Shown piece after piece: positions 36,654-45,413 of a stretch of 64,000 nt of DNA; position 1 is the first letter of the stretch, and each line of letters begins with the position of its first letter. Below the pieces are notes generated by a model. It saw only the letters and a list, made by a program, of their open reading frames with translations. It was not told where the DNA came from and searched no databases. The translations under genes and the position numbers were made by a program. Origin of the DNA: Sarcodiotheca gaudichaudii (lineage: Eukaryota > Rhodophyta > Florideophyceae > Gigartinales > Solieriaceae); contig JAUKVZ010000007.1 of the NCBI GenBank assembly GCA_032355985.1, positions 62,001-126,000 on the forward strand, in the 5' to 3' direction.

Positions 36654-38024
36654 TCAATCGGGTCGCTGATTCTGCAGACGACGTTCACGCGCCTCGCGAC
36701 GCAGGTTCTCCTGGAACCGATCCTCACGTTTCAGGATGGAATCTTCAACAAGTCGCTCGCCTGAATCGCGCTCACGCGCTTCGTTGATCGCCGGGTTGGA
36801 ATTCAGATCGATCCGCCACGCCTTGCTCGGAAGGCGGAAGACCTCCGTGTCCGTCAGCGCCAGGAAATCGCCATACGCAGACGCCCACTCACTGGCGATG
36901 AACCACGTAGGCTGCTGCTGATAAAGCTGCAACTTGGTCTCAAACGTCTCGGCGCGAGCGCGCCATTCGTTGACCTGATTCGTCCGGTACTCGCGCGCCG
37001 CGGACATCGCCGCCTTGACGTCGCCAGTCACCGACACCATCTGGCCGTCGACTTCCACCCGCTCGCCATCAATGATCGCATTGATCTGCGCGATCGCCTC
37101 CGATTCGCGCTGTGTGTCGCCAAGCTCGATGGCGTCTTCATATTCATCAATCAGCGCCGTCAGCGCCTTGTGCGCCAGGCCGGCAGCCTGCAGAAGGCTC
37201 TGCTGCGCCTTGGAACGCGCATCTTCAACTTCCTTGCCCGCATTGGCCTCCGCCGCCAGCACCATCTGAAACTCGCGTCTGGCGTTGCCCGGAGGCAGGC
37301 GCTCGGCAAGCAGCACGGAGCTGATCGTCACACCCGCGCCAATTTCTTCAAGTGAACGCTGCGCCATCTCGCGCACGCGCTGCTCAATGGATGATCCGCC
37401 CGTGCCCTGCACATCCAGATCACGCAGCTTCAAAAGTGAATCGAGCGTCGTCGTCGCCGTCACGCGAACGATCGCGTTCTCCACGGCCGCGCGCACGATC
37501 GCGATCTCATCATCAGCAAGCAGATTGCGAACATTCGCCGCCGGCTGATTGCGATTCCACAGCACCGTCCACCAAGTGTGCGCGATGCCGATATCCGCAG
37601 TCATCAAGCTCGCGGCCTTCGGATCAAGCGGATTCAGGTCGGCGACCTGCGCGATCAGGTTCGACATCGAACGCCCCGCTTCACGCGGCGGACCGAACGA
37701 GGCGGTCAGATCCATCCGAACCTGACCCGTCTGCACCTTGATCAACTCGCCCGCAGGAAATGGCGCCACCAGCGTCCAGCCCGGAGGCACATCATCTTCC
37801 GTCACGGCGCCGAAGCGCAGCTTCACACCCTTCTCGGATTCAGACACCGTCTGCAAACCGCTGAAGAGGAACATCACACCCATCAGGATCATCACGACAA
37901 GCAGCAGCTTGTACATGATGCGCAGAGCGTCCGTCAGCGACTTCTGCGCAGCGTCCATCGAAGCGGATGCGTCATCCAGCCCGCGATCGGGAAACCCGCG
38001 CTCAGGATTCGGAAAGCCGCTCAC
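36654..38024 (-). CDS. SPFH/prohibitin-like membrane protein (third SPFH of operon)
   Basis: 456 residues; ATG 38024 overlaps the HflC stop by four bases. A single N-terminal helix (YKLLLVVMILMGVMFLFSGL) is followed by a SPFH domain beginning VSESEKGVKLRFGAVTED. Next come a long helical segment with EANAGKEVEDARSKAQQSLL and a basic C-terminus. It is diverged from HflK and HflC but has the same layout. SPFH proteins build large ring assemblies that modulate FtsH or organise lipid domains. Confidence 0.82.
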   Translation of the reverse strand: MSGFPNPERGFPDRGLDDASASMDAAQKSLTDALRIMYKLLLVVMILMGVMFLFSGLQTVSESEKGVKLRFGAVTEDDVPPGWTLVAPFPAGELIKVQTGQVRMDLTASFGPPREAGRSMSNLIAQVADLNPLDPKAASLMTADIGIAHTWWTVLWNRNQPAANVRNLLADDEIAIVRAAVENAIVRVTATTTLDSLLKLRDLDVQGTGGSSIEQRVREMAQRSLEEIGAGVTISSVLLAERLPPGNARREFQMVLAAEANAGKEVEDARSKAQQSLLQAAGLAHKALTALIDEYEDAIELGDTQRESEAIAQINAIIDGERVEVDGQMVSVTGDVKAAMSAAREYRTNQVNEWRARAETFETKLQLYQQQPTWFIASEWASAYGDFLALTDTEVFRLPSKAWRIDLNSNPAINEARERDSGERLVEDSILKREDRFQENLRREARERRLQNQRPD

Positions 38025-39010
38025 TGACCATCCTCCTCATCCGGATCGGCTTTGGCCGTCGGCGTGGAGTTCAGTTTCGAAAGACCCTGCCGCTGCACAT
38101 CCTGCATGCGTTCCGGATCGAAGACGCCGAACCCGGGCGTCGTTGAGGGAATCACAAGCGTGGACTTGCCGCCCGCAAGATCGCGAAGCAGCTTCAGGTT
38201 CTCAATGAAGACCGCAAGCTGCGGATTGGCGTCCAGGCGCTGGGCGATCCGCGCCGCTTCGACATCGCCGCGATTGCGAATCTCCGCCGCCCTTGCGTTT
38301 GCGAAGCTGCGAATGCGCGCCACATCCGAATCAGCCTGATCCTTGACGCCGCGCGCCTCGGAGATGCCCTGATTGACCGTCTCGTTCGCCAGCGCTTCCT
38401 GTGCGGCCTTCATGCGATCCAGCACATCGCGCGTCGTCTCTTCCGGAAGCACAATGCGATTGATGCCGACCAGTCCGATCTCGACGCCCCACTGATCCGT
38501 CTGCCCCGTCGCGATCATGCGTGACTTGATGCCCTCTTCCAGCTCGCCAAGCTTCGAGCCGCCCGGCTCGGCGCTGAACAGCTCATCCATCCGGTAGCGG
38601 CTGAGCTCGGACATCGCGCTGCGCAGCTGAGCGTTGATCGCCTGCTCGGCGGCGCGATAGTGCGTTTGCTCGGCCGCGCCCTCGCTGCCGAAACTCTGGA
38701 AGAACCGCAACGGATCGCTCACGCGCCATGTCAGGAAGCTGCGCACGACAAGCTGACGGTTGTCCGATGTCTGCTGCGTCTCGCTCTGCGACTCGAGCAT
38801 ACGCGCCCGCGTGTCGTACACGGCCACGCTCTGAATCGGCTTCGGCCAGCGCCACATCAGGCCCGGATCGTCACGCACGCTCTCTTCGTCCGCTTCGCCA
38901 AATGTCGAGACGACCGCCGCCTCCGTGAAGCGAACAGTCTCCGTGCAGGCAAAGAACACGAAGCCGAGAAATATGACGACCCCAAGGCCGACCATAAGAA
39001 ATCTCTTCAC
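38021..39010 (-). CDS. hflC: HflC-like SPFH protein, modulator of FtsH
   Basis: 329 residues from ATG 39010, the length of HflC. N-terminal helix MVGLGVVIFLGFVFFACTET, then the SPFH domain (AAVVSTFGEADEESVRDDPG). HflC-type features follow: RQLVVRSFLTWRVSDPLRFF, a Gly-Val-Glu-Ile-Gly-Leu segment, and RNRGDVEAARIAQRL late in the helix. HflK/HflC cages surround FtsH and limit its access to membrane substrates. It starts five bases after the upstream SPFH gene stops. The ftsH gene is not in the window. Confidence 0.88.
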   Translation of the reverse strand: MKRFLMVGLGVVIFLGFVFFACTETVRFTEAAVVSTFGEADEESVRDDPGLMWRWPKPIQSVAVYDTRARMLESQSETQQTSDNRQLVVRSFLTWRVSDPLRFFQSFGSEGAAEQTHYRAAEQAINAQLRSAMSELSRYRMDELFSAEPGGSKLGELEEGIKSRMIATGQTDQWGVEIGLVGINRIVLPEETTRDVLDRMKAAQEALANETVNQGISEARGVKDQADSDVARIRSFANARAAEIRNRGDVEAARIAQRLDANPQLAVFIENLKLLRDLAGGKSTLVIPSTTPGFGVFDPERMQDVQRQGLSKLNSTPTAKADPDEEDGQ

Positions 39011-39015
39011 GGTGA

Positions 39016-41085
39016 CTACTCCTCAGTCGCGGACTTCGAGTCGAAGCCCTGAATGTTCGTCTGCAGCTCTTCAAAGTTCAGATTGACACTCGGATCGACA
39101 TTCGCGGTGATGTACACGCGAGCTTCGCGCACCGCATCGAGCCATGTGTCGAAATACAGCACAGCCATGTACACGCCCGGCGCCGCGGCATGCAGAGCAG
39201 CGCGGCCTTCCTGTCGCGTCATCACGGACTCACGATCCATACGCTTGATCCATCGCTCGGCGCGCGCCCAGGCGATCGTGCCCGCCGCCTCGCCGCCCGC
39301 ACGCTCCAGAAGATCCTGCACGCGCTGCTGCTGCTCGATGATCGCCGTCTCATCGGCGTTCGCATCACGAAGCTCCTCCAGCCGATCAAGGCCGGCGATG
39401 ATCTCCTGCGCAAGCTCCACGCTGCCGACCATCTTGATCAGCTCCGAAAGCGCCGCCGCCCCGCCGCGAATCTGCGTCGCGCGGCTCTTCTCCATCGCGC
39501 TGACCACTTCGGTGAACGATCGCGCCACTTCCTCCTCTTCAGGAGGATGTGCGCCCGCGATGCCCACACTCATGATCTCCACGCCCGCGCCGAATGGCTC
39601 ACCCGTCTCCGGATTGATCGGCCCGAGCTGCGCAAATCGCCGCTCCAGCTCAGTGCGAAGCACGCCCGCCATCTCCGAGCGCTGTGCGCCCAGCACTTCC
39701 TCAACCGAATGCGTCGCCGCAAGCTCGATCAGATACTCACGCGACACCGACTCGAGAATGCGACGGCGAACCATGTCAGGATCATCCCGAGGCCCATCAG
39801 CCGCCAGCATGCGATACGCCACCAGATCCTTCACGCGATACATCACCGGCGCTTCAATCGCCAGAAGCGAAAGACTGCCCGAACCCTCACGCTGACGCGA
39901 CAAGTCATTCGTCGACTGCACGAGGAAGAACGCCTCATCCACGCCGTGCGGCATCGTCCAGAGAATCGCCTCGCCCTCCCGTGGCGGATGCGAGCCGATC
40001 GAAATCAACTCCAGCCGCTTCGCCGGATATGTCTCCACAGTCTCAAAGGGCCACGGCATCTTCAGCGCCAGCCCGCTGTCCAGCGTCTCCTGCAGCTTGC
40101 CGAAGCGAAGCTTCAAGCCGAGTTGATTGGGCTCCACAACAGCCGCCGCCGTCATCATCCAGACGATCAACACCGCAAGCACCGTCAACACAGTGAGCGA
40201 GTTGCGCAGCAGCCTGTAGAACCACGTCGAACTGACATCAAAGCCGAACTGATAGTTGATCGCCTCGTTGATCGTCTCGACCAGCCGATCCGGCGCCGCG
40301 ACGAAACCAAGCACGCGCGAATCAAACGCCGGACGAGGCACCTCGCCCGCGCGGCGAGGCCGATAGATATTCAGAATGAAGTTGAGGAAGACCTCGGCGC
40401 CCAGCGCCATCATCGCCACGGGAACCGCGACGCCCAGATAGCCAAGCACACGTTCGCTGCCTGCAAACGCCGCGCCCTGCGCGATGGCGATTAAAAGCCC
40501 GAGCAGCGACGCGCCCACCATCGTGGCGGCGCCCGCTTTCAGGGTCACCCACATGCTCTCCTGCGCCATGCCCGCGACGAATCTGCCGAAGATGAATCCG
40601 ACAATCGCGATGCCAATGCCAAGAGACACAGCCCATCCAACCTGCTCCTCGAGCATGTTGTACGAACCAAGCTCAAGCAGCGGACGCGCCAGCGTAAACC
40701 GCCAGTAGCCGAATCCAATCAACGCCCCGCCGACCAGCACGCTGAGCGTCGGAAGCAGAATCTTGTGCATCCATGCAAGCCGCTTGGCGGCGACGCGAAG
40801 CTCAGTTTCAATCTCGCCGAATACCGACGCCTGCGCGGCGGTTGAACTGGCGTAGATGTCCGCCTCCTCCGCCTCCAGCCGCTCAAGCCGATGCTGGTGA
40901 AACACCAGCGCCAGACCAAGCCAAACCGGCATGCCGATCATGGCGTAGAAGAAGCCGGTCATCGCGATCGGATCGCGACCGAACACGGCATACAGCAGAA
41001 GAGCGAGAGAAATGACGAACTGGATCGCCAGACCAATCAGCGAAACGCTCGTCGCACGTTTGTATGAGACAGGATCAGCCTTCAT
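39016..41085 (-). CDS. HflK-like SPFH protein with about seven membrane helices
   Basis: 689 residues from ATG 41085, first gene of the operon. Bacterial HflK has about 400 residues and one membrane helix. Here the first 320 residues contain about six extra hydrophobic helices (near 13-35, 42-62, 110-130, 150-172, 185-205, 212-235) before the final one (LTVLTVLAVLIVWMMTAAAV). Then comes the SPFH start VVEPNQLGLKLRFGKL, HflK-like VDEAFFLVQSTNDL, and a coiled-coil end. The added membrane part may anchor the cage or bind the exporter; that is inference. Confidence 0.82.
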   Translation of the reverse strand: MKADPVSYKRATSVSLIGLAIQFVISLALLLYAVFGRDPIAMTGFFYAMIGMPVWLGLALVFHQHRLERLEAEEADIYASSTAAQASVFGEIETELRVAAKRLAWMHKILLPTLSVLVGGALIGFGYWRFTLARPLLELGSYNMLEEQVGWAVSLGIGIAIVGFIFGRFVAGMAQESMWVTLKAGAATMVGASLLGLLIAIAQGAAFAGSERVLGYLGVAVPVAMMALGAEVFLNFILNIYRPRRAGEVPRPAFDSRVLGFVAAPDRLVETINEAINYQFGFDVSSTWFYRLLRNSLTVLTVLAVLIVWMMTAAAVVEPNQLGLKLRFGKLQETLDSGLALKMPWPFETVETYPAKRLELISIGSHPPREGEAILWTMPHGVDEAFFLVQSTNDLSRQREGSGSLSLLAIEAPVMYRVKDLVAYRMLAADGPRDDPDMVRRRILESVSREYLIELAATHSVEEVLGAQRSEMAGVLRTELERRFAQLGPINPETGEPFGAGVEIMSVGIAGAHPPEEEEVARSFTEVVSAMEKSRATQIRGGAAALSELIKMVGSVELAQEIIAGLDRLEELRDANADETAIIEQQQRVQDLLERAGGEAAGTIAWARAERWIKRMDRESVMTRQEGRAALHAAAPGVYMAVLYFDTWLDAVREARVYITANVDPSVNLNFEELQTNIQGFDSKSATEE

Positions 41086-41445
41086 GGGGTGTGTGTCCCG
41101 GAGGGTGGGCCGGGCTCAACTTCCTCGATGTTTCATGGACTCATGCCCGCCGCGGGCGACGAACCGTGCGTATCCCATTGTGACGTCCCGGAGGCCGGAT
41201 TGCACCTTTGGACCCCTTCGCCGGGACCGGGGAGCACGGCTCGCCTCGATCAGGGCGGAAAAGATCCGCAGGGTGACGCTTTGCTGTACGACGAACATCG
41301 CCGTATGTTCACCCGGATCCCCCAGCCCGGGCTCTTTCCTCCCCTTCTCCAGCGCCCGGACCGATCAGCCATCCCCTTCCGGGAAGGCGACCTCCCGTCG
41401 TCATCATCAACAAACTGAGAAAGCCGCTCGCTTCCCCGTCAACCC
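41086..41445. other. Divergent promoter region between the SPFH operon and the ABC-2 permease
   Basis: 360 bases. An open frame at 41089-41418 (109 codons) exists on the plus strand but has no recognisable family or clear ribosome site, so it is not called. The promoters of both flanking genes must lie here; no element is clear enough to place. Confidence 0.35.
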
Positions 41446-42801
41446 ATGATCGGACAGACACTCGCCATCGCCCGAAACACGTTCCTCGAGTGCGTGCGGC
41501 AGCCCGTCTACTTCATCCTGCTCATCGCCGGGTGGCTCCTCCAGGTCTTTAACGTCCTGCTCTCCGGCTACAGCATGGGCTATCGCGATTCCTCCGAAGT
41601 CACCGGGGACAACAAACTCCTCCTCGATCTCGGCCTCGCGACCGTCTTCATCGTCGCCACGCTTCTGGCCGCCTTTCTCGCCACGGCCGTCCTCACGCGC
41701 GAGATCGAGAACAAGACCGCCCTCACCGTCATCAGCAAGCCCGTCGGGCGGCCCATGTTCGTCATCGGCAAGTACCTCGGCGTCACCGGCGCCATCCTCA
41801 TCGCATCCATCATCCTGCTGATGTTCGCCCAGTTCGGTCTGCGGCATGGCGTCATGTCCACCGCCCGCGACCGGGCCGATATGCCCGTCATTCTCTTCTC
41901 CCTTGCCGCCATCGGACTGTCCATCGGCATCGCCTGCTGGGGCAACTTCTTCTACGGCTGGGTCTTCTCCTCCTCCTGCACCTTCGTCCTGCTTCCCACC
42001 GTCCTCCTCGCCGGACTGGGCATTCTCGTCGTCGGCAAGAAGTGGGACGTGCAGCCCATCACGACGGATCTCAAGCCGCAGGTCCTCATCACATCCGCCG
42101 CCATCCTGCTCGCGATGCCCGTGCTCTGCGGCGTCGCGGTCGCCGCCTCGACGCGCCTGGGCCAGGTCATGACCCTGCTCGTCTGCGCCGGCGCCTTTCT
42201 GGTGGGGCTGATGTCCAACCACTTCCTCGGCAGCCGCGCCTTCGACAACACCGCCATCGGCGTCATCGAGTCCGCATCCGTTGATCGCGATGTGGACTCC
42301 AATCTTCGCGACGCCGGGGACTCCTGGACCTTCACCCTGCTCGGGCCGCCGTCGCAATCAATCGATGTCGGCGACCCGATCTACTGGGGACCGAGCCCCA
42401 TCGGCGTGCGCCTCGCTCTGCCACGATTCAAGCCTTTCGAAGGCGATCCCACGCAGCTTCGAGAAGTCGTCGCCGACAGCGCCAGCCCCGCGATGGTGGT
42501 TCGCGACGTTGACGATGAGGTGTTCATGTACACGGTGGTCAACGTGGCCGATCTGCCGGTGCGCAGGCCGCCCGAATCCGGCGACTACATCTTCCTGCAG
42601 CCGACCGGCGTCTCACCCGTCGCCGCCACGCTCTGGGGCGTCATCCCGAATCTGCAGTTCTACTGGCTCATCGACGCCGTCACGCAGAACCACAAGATCC
42701 CCGTCTCATACATCGGTCTCGTGCTGCTCTACACGCTGGCGCAGATCGTCAGCCTGCTGGCGCTTTCGGTGATTCTCTTCCAGAAACGCGAAGTGGGCTG
42801 A
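41446..42801 (+). CDS. ABC-2 type transporter permease
   Basis: 451 residues from ATG 41446. About seven membrane helices; six fall in the first 265 residues and one near the end (VSYIGLVLLYTLAQIVSLLAL). A soluble part of about 140 residues lies before the last helix. Shared with the operon permease at 33250: AIARNTFLECVRQPVYFILL and SKPVGRPMFVIGKYLG. No ATPase gene is beside it, so it may use the ATPase at 35337 and form a two-permease exporter. Orientation is opposite to the operon. Confidence 0.85.
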   Translation: MIGQTLAIARNTFLECVRQPVYFILLIAGWLLQVFNVLLSGYSMGYRDSSEVTGDNKLLLDLGLATVFIVATLLAAFLATAVLTREIENKTALTVISKPVGRPMFVIGKYLGVTGAILIASIILLMFAQFGLRHGVMSTARDRADMPVILFSLAAIGLSIGIACWGNFFYGWVFSSSCTFVLLPTVLLAGLGILVVGKKWDVQPITTDLKPQVLITSAAILLAMPVLCGVAVAASTRLGQVMTLLVCAGAFLVGLMSNHFLGSRAFDNTAIGVIESASVDRDVDSNLRDAGDSWTFTLLGPPSQSIDVGDPIYWGPSPIGVRLALPRFKPFEGDPTQLREVVADSASPAMVVRDVDDEVFMYTVVNVADLPVRRPPESGDYIFLQPTGVSPVAATLWGVIPNLQFYWLIDAVTQNHKIPVSYIGLVLLYTLAQIVSLLALSVILFQKREVG

Positions 42802-42805
42802 TCAG

Positions 42806-43432
42806 TCAGATTGCCTCTTCCGCGCCGACCTCCGGCCGCTTCTTCGCGATGCCGAACCAGATCAGGCAGAACGCCGGCCACGGCAGTCCGATGACGAGTG
42901 TGACGAACATGCCGAGGTACGCGCCGATATTGGCGCCCGGCAGACTCATCTGCTCAGCAAACTTGGTGTCCGGATTGTCCGCCACCCACTGCGCCAACTT
43001 CTCCTGACCATCGAGCTGGTAGTACACGCTCAGCAGCGTCAGCACGATGCCGCCGACCGCCCAGATCAGATGCAGCTTGCGCGCCACCGCCTTGCGGGAG
43101 ACGGACATCACCCCCGCGAAGATCAGCAGCGCCGCCCAGAAGAATCCAAGCACCATGAGCGCCCAGACGAGCATGGGCGGGTCCGTAATGGTCGGCGGCA
43201 GACCGTCATCGAACGCACCCTGCATCATCGTCGCCTGCATCAACAGTCCGCCGGCGCCAATGACGCCGCAGCACTCGTTCAGAGCGCCGAGAACGATGCT
43301 GATGATCCCGACCACCTTCGGCCATGCCGGTGGCGGCTCCAGATCCACTGAGTCAAATCCGGCCGCATCCGGAGGCGCCACAAAAACATCATCGCCGCTG
43401 TTCACGTTCGGATCTCCCTGATCGTTCTGCAT
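42806..43432 (-). CDS. Four-helix membrane protein of unknown function
   Basis: 208 residues from ATG 43432. A hydrophilic, acidic N-terminus (about 40 residues) precedes four helices: VVGIISIVLGALNECCGVIG, MLVWALMVLGFFWAALLIFAG, LHLIWAVGGIVLTLLSVYY and YLGMFVTLVIGLPWPAFCLIW. The layout resembles small DUF4064-like membrane proteins, but I cannot confirm that. Convergent with the permease, four bases apart. Function unknown. Confidence 0.72.
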   Translation of the reverse strand: MQNDQGDPNVNSGDDVFVAPPDAAGFDSVDLEPPPAWPKVVGIISIVLGALNECCGVIGAGGLLMQATMMQGAFDDGLPPTITDPPMLVWALMVLGFFWAALLIFAGVMSVSRKAVARKLHLIWAVGGIVLTLLSVYYQLDGQEKLAQWVADNPDTKFAEQMSLPGANIGAYLGMFVTLVIGLPWPAFCLIWFGIAKKRPEVGAEEAI

Positions 43433-43481
43433 CAGTGTGTCCTTCCGTTTCGGCGTCGGATTCTTTCAGCGACGCGGGGAC

Positions 43482-44495
43482 CTAAAGCTGGCTCAGGAAA
43501 CGCACATCATTTTCAAACAGCATCCGGATATCCGGGATGCCGTATTTGCCCATCGCGATCCGCTCGATGCCGAAGCCGAATGCGAATCCAGTCCACTCTT
43601 CCGGGTCGTAGCCGACCGCTTCGAAGACCGCCGGATCCACCATGCCGCAGCCGCCCAGCTCCACCCACTCTGCGGGCTTATCAGGGCGCAGCCGGATCTT
43701 CATATAAAACTCGGCGCTGGGCTCTGTGAACGGGAAGTAACTCGGAATCAGCCGAATCTCAGCATCCGCGCCGAAGTATGCGCGAGCAAACTGAAAGAGC
43801 GTCGTCTTCAGGTCGACCATCGTCACCTTGCGATCGACATACAGCCCTTCGAGCTGATGGAACATGAATGAATGCGTCGCATCCACCGTGTCCGGTCGAT
43901 ACACGCGCCCCGGCGAAATGATCCGCAGCGGAGGCTTGCGCGACTCCATCGTGCGAATCTGCACCGTGCTCGTCTGCGAGCGCAGCATCCGCGGCTCATC
44001 AGTCGTCAGCGGATCATCCACATAGAAGTTGTCGATCGGCTCGCGCGCCGGATGCTCCGGCGGGATGTTCAGCTTCACGAAGTTGTGCGCGTCATCTTCA
44101 AGCTCTCGCCCGTGCACGACCTCAAATCCCATCCGCCCGAAGACTTCGCACAGCTCCGCCTTCACGCGAGAGATCACATGCCGCCTGCCCAGCGCCGGCA
44201 GAATCGCCGGCTCCGACAGATCGATCATCGGCCCCTGCTTTGTCGCGCCGCCGCCGCCGAGTGAGCCCTTCCGCTCCTCGAAGGCCTCCGTCAGCTTCAC
44301 CTTGACGGCGTTGAGCTTCTGCCCGACGGCCGGCTTTTCTTCGCGCGGGACGTCCTTCAGACCCCCCATCGCCGCCTTCAGGCGTCCCTTGCTGCCGAGA
44401 TAGTCAATGCGCCACTGCTCCAGCGCATCGGCGTCCTTGACCTCGGCCACGGCCGACAGCCCTTCCTGTTCAAGCTCCTCAAGCGCCTTGAGCAT
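43482..44495 (-). CDS. pheS: Phenylalanyl-tRNA synthetase alpha subunit
   Basis: 337 residues from ATG 44495, normal length. N-terminal coiled coil (residues 1-90), then class II synthetase motifs: motif 1 near LPALGRRHVISRVKAEL, motif 2 RVYRPDTVDATHSFMFHQLEG, motif 3 FGFGIERIAMGKYGIPDIR. It forms an alpha2-beta2 enzyme with PheT, whose gene usually follows; here pheT is not adjacent. It lies downstream of the ribosomal operon but beyond the terminator at 44538, so it needs its own promoter. Confidence 0.96.
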   Translation of the reverse strand: MLKALEELEQEGLSAVAEVKDADALEQWRIDYLGSKGRLKAAMGGLKDVPREEKPAVGQKLNAVKVKLTEAFEERKGSLGGGGATKQGPMIDLSEPAILPALGRRHVISRVKAELCEVFGRMGFEVVHGRELEDDAHNFVKLNIPPEHPAREPIDNFYVDDPLTTDEPRMLRSQTSTVQIRTMESRKPPLRIISPGRVYRPDTVDATHSFMFHQLEGLYVDRKVTMVDLKTTLFQFARAYFGADAEIRLIPSYFPFTEPSAEFYMKIRLRPDKPAEWVELGGCGMVDPAVFEAVGYDPEEWTGFAFGFGIERIAMGKYGIPDIRMLFENDVRFLSQL

Positions 44496-44537
44496 GCGCA
44501 GAATCTAACAGAGGCCGGGCTTCCGCGCCCGCGCATG

Positions 44538-44570
44538 AAAAACCCCGACGCGCCTGCAGACGCGACGGGG
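44538..44570 (-). terminator. Rho-independent terminator of the ribosomal superoperon
   Basis: Stem of ten bases with one mismatch (44543-44552 with 44561-44570), 8-base loop. On the minus strand it is followed by TTTTTC. It lies 32 bases after the rplQ stop and ends the 16 kb ribosomal gene run. Confidence 0.85.
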
Positions 44571-44601
44571 TGTTGAAAATCCTGAAGATCGAACGCTGAA
44601 C

Positions 44602-45273
44602 TCAGCCTTCGTCCGCGGCGCCCTCGGAGGCAGGCGCTTCGTCCTGCTTGGCGGGCGCCTTCTTCTTGAAGCCCTTGCGCACCTCAGCGGCGCGGGCGGC
44701 TCGACGATCCGCGATGCGACGACGCGTGCTCGGACGGCCGCCGATCTCAGGACCATCCTCTTCGCCGACAAGCTGCAGCACGCAAAGATCGCCGCCATCG
44801 CCCTTGCGATGCGTGCCGAGCTTCACGATGCGGGTGTAGCCGCCGGGACGATCCGCGTACCGCGGCGCCACCTGCTCGAAGATGTGCTTCACCAGCTTCG
44901 GCGACTTCTTCAGCTCGCCGTAGCGGTTGCGCTTCACCGAGTCCGCATCCGGAATGTCGAAATACTCCGACGCCCGATCGATCTGACGCTCACGCGCCTG
45001 ACGATCCGAATCCGGCGCATCCGGCGGCAGATGAAGCCAGGTGAAGGCCGGCTTGTTGCCGCCCATCTTCGAAATCACCAGACGACGCGAATGAAGATCG
45101 TCGCGCTTGGCCATGGTGATGATCTTCTCGACGAAGGGCTGCAGCGCCTTGGCGCGCGGCACGGTCGTCGTGATCTGACCATGCTCGAAAAGTCCCGCCG
45201 CCATGTTGCGCAGCGTGGCCGTTCGATGGGCCATCGTCCTGCCGAGTTTGTAGCCTGCCATGCGATGTCGCAT
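44602..45273 (-). CDS. rplQ: Ribosomal protein L17 with insertion and C-terminal tail
   Basis: 223 residues against about 120 in most bacteria. ATG 45273 is fixed by the family start MRHRMAGYKLGR. The two halves of L17 are clear: residues 1-70 (HRTATLRNMAAGLFEHGQI) and 126-170 (VAPRYADRPGGYTRIVKLG). Between them lie about 55 extra residues (70-125), including DSDRQARERQIDRASEYFDI. A tail of about 50 Lys/Ala/Glu residues ends the protein. L17 lies near the peptide exit tunnel. Last gene of the superoperon. Confidence 0.95.
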   Translation of the reverse strand: MRHRMAGYKLGRTMAHRTATLRNMAAGLFEHGQITTTVPRAKALQPFVEKIITMAKRDDLHSRRLVISKMGGNKPAFTWLHLPPDAPDSDRQARERQIDRASEYFDIPDADSVKRNRYGELKKSPKLVKHIFEQVAPRYADRPGGYTRIVKLGTHRKGDGGDLCVLQLVGEEDGPEIGGRPSTRRRIADRRAARAAEVRKGFKKKAPAKQDEAPASEGAADEG

Positions 45274-45413
45274 CGTGAAAGCACTCCGAAATAGGGCCGC
45301 CAATGATACCGATCCGGCAGGAGGTGTGGACCAGTCCGGCCTTTGGTGTCCAGTCTCTCTATCCGCCTCGCGGCAGACGCCGCAAGACACTCACATCGCC
45401 CCGCAATGGGACG

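Noticed and set aside
41089-41418. A 109-codon plus-strand frame just before the ABC-2 permease
   Set aside because: No ribosome site, no family resemblance and Pro/Ser-rich composition expected of GC-rich noncoding DNA; it may only be promoter sequence. RNA-seq or conservation would decide.
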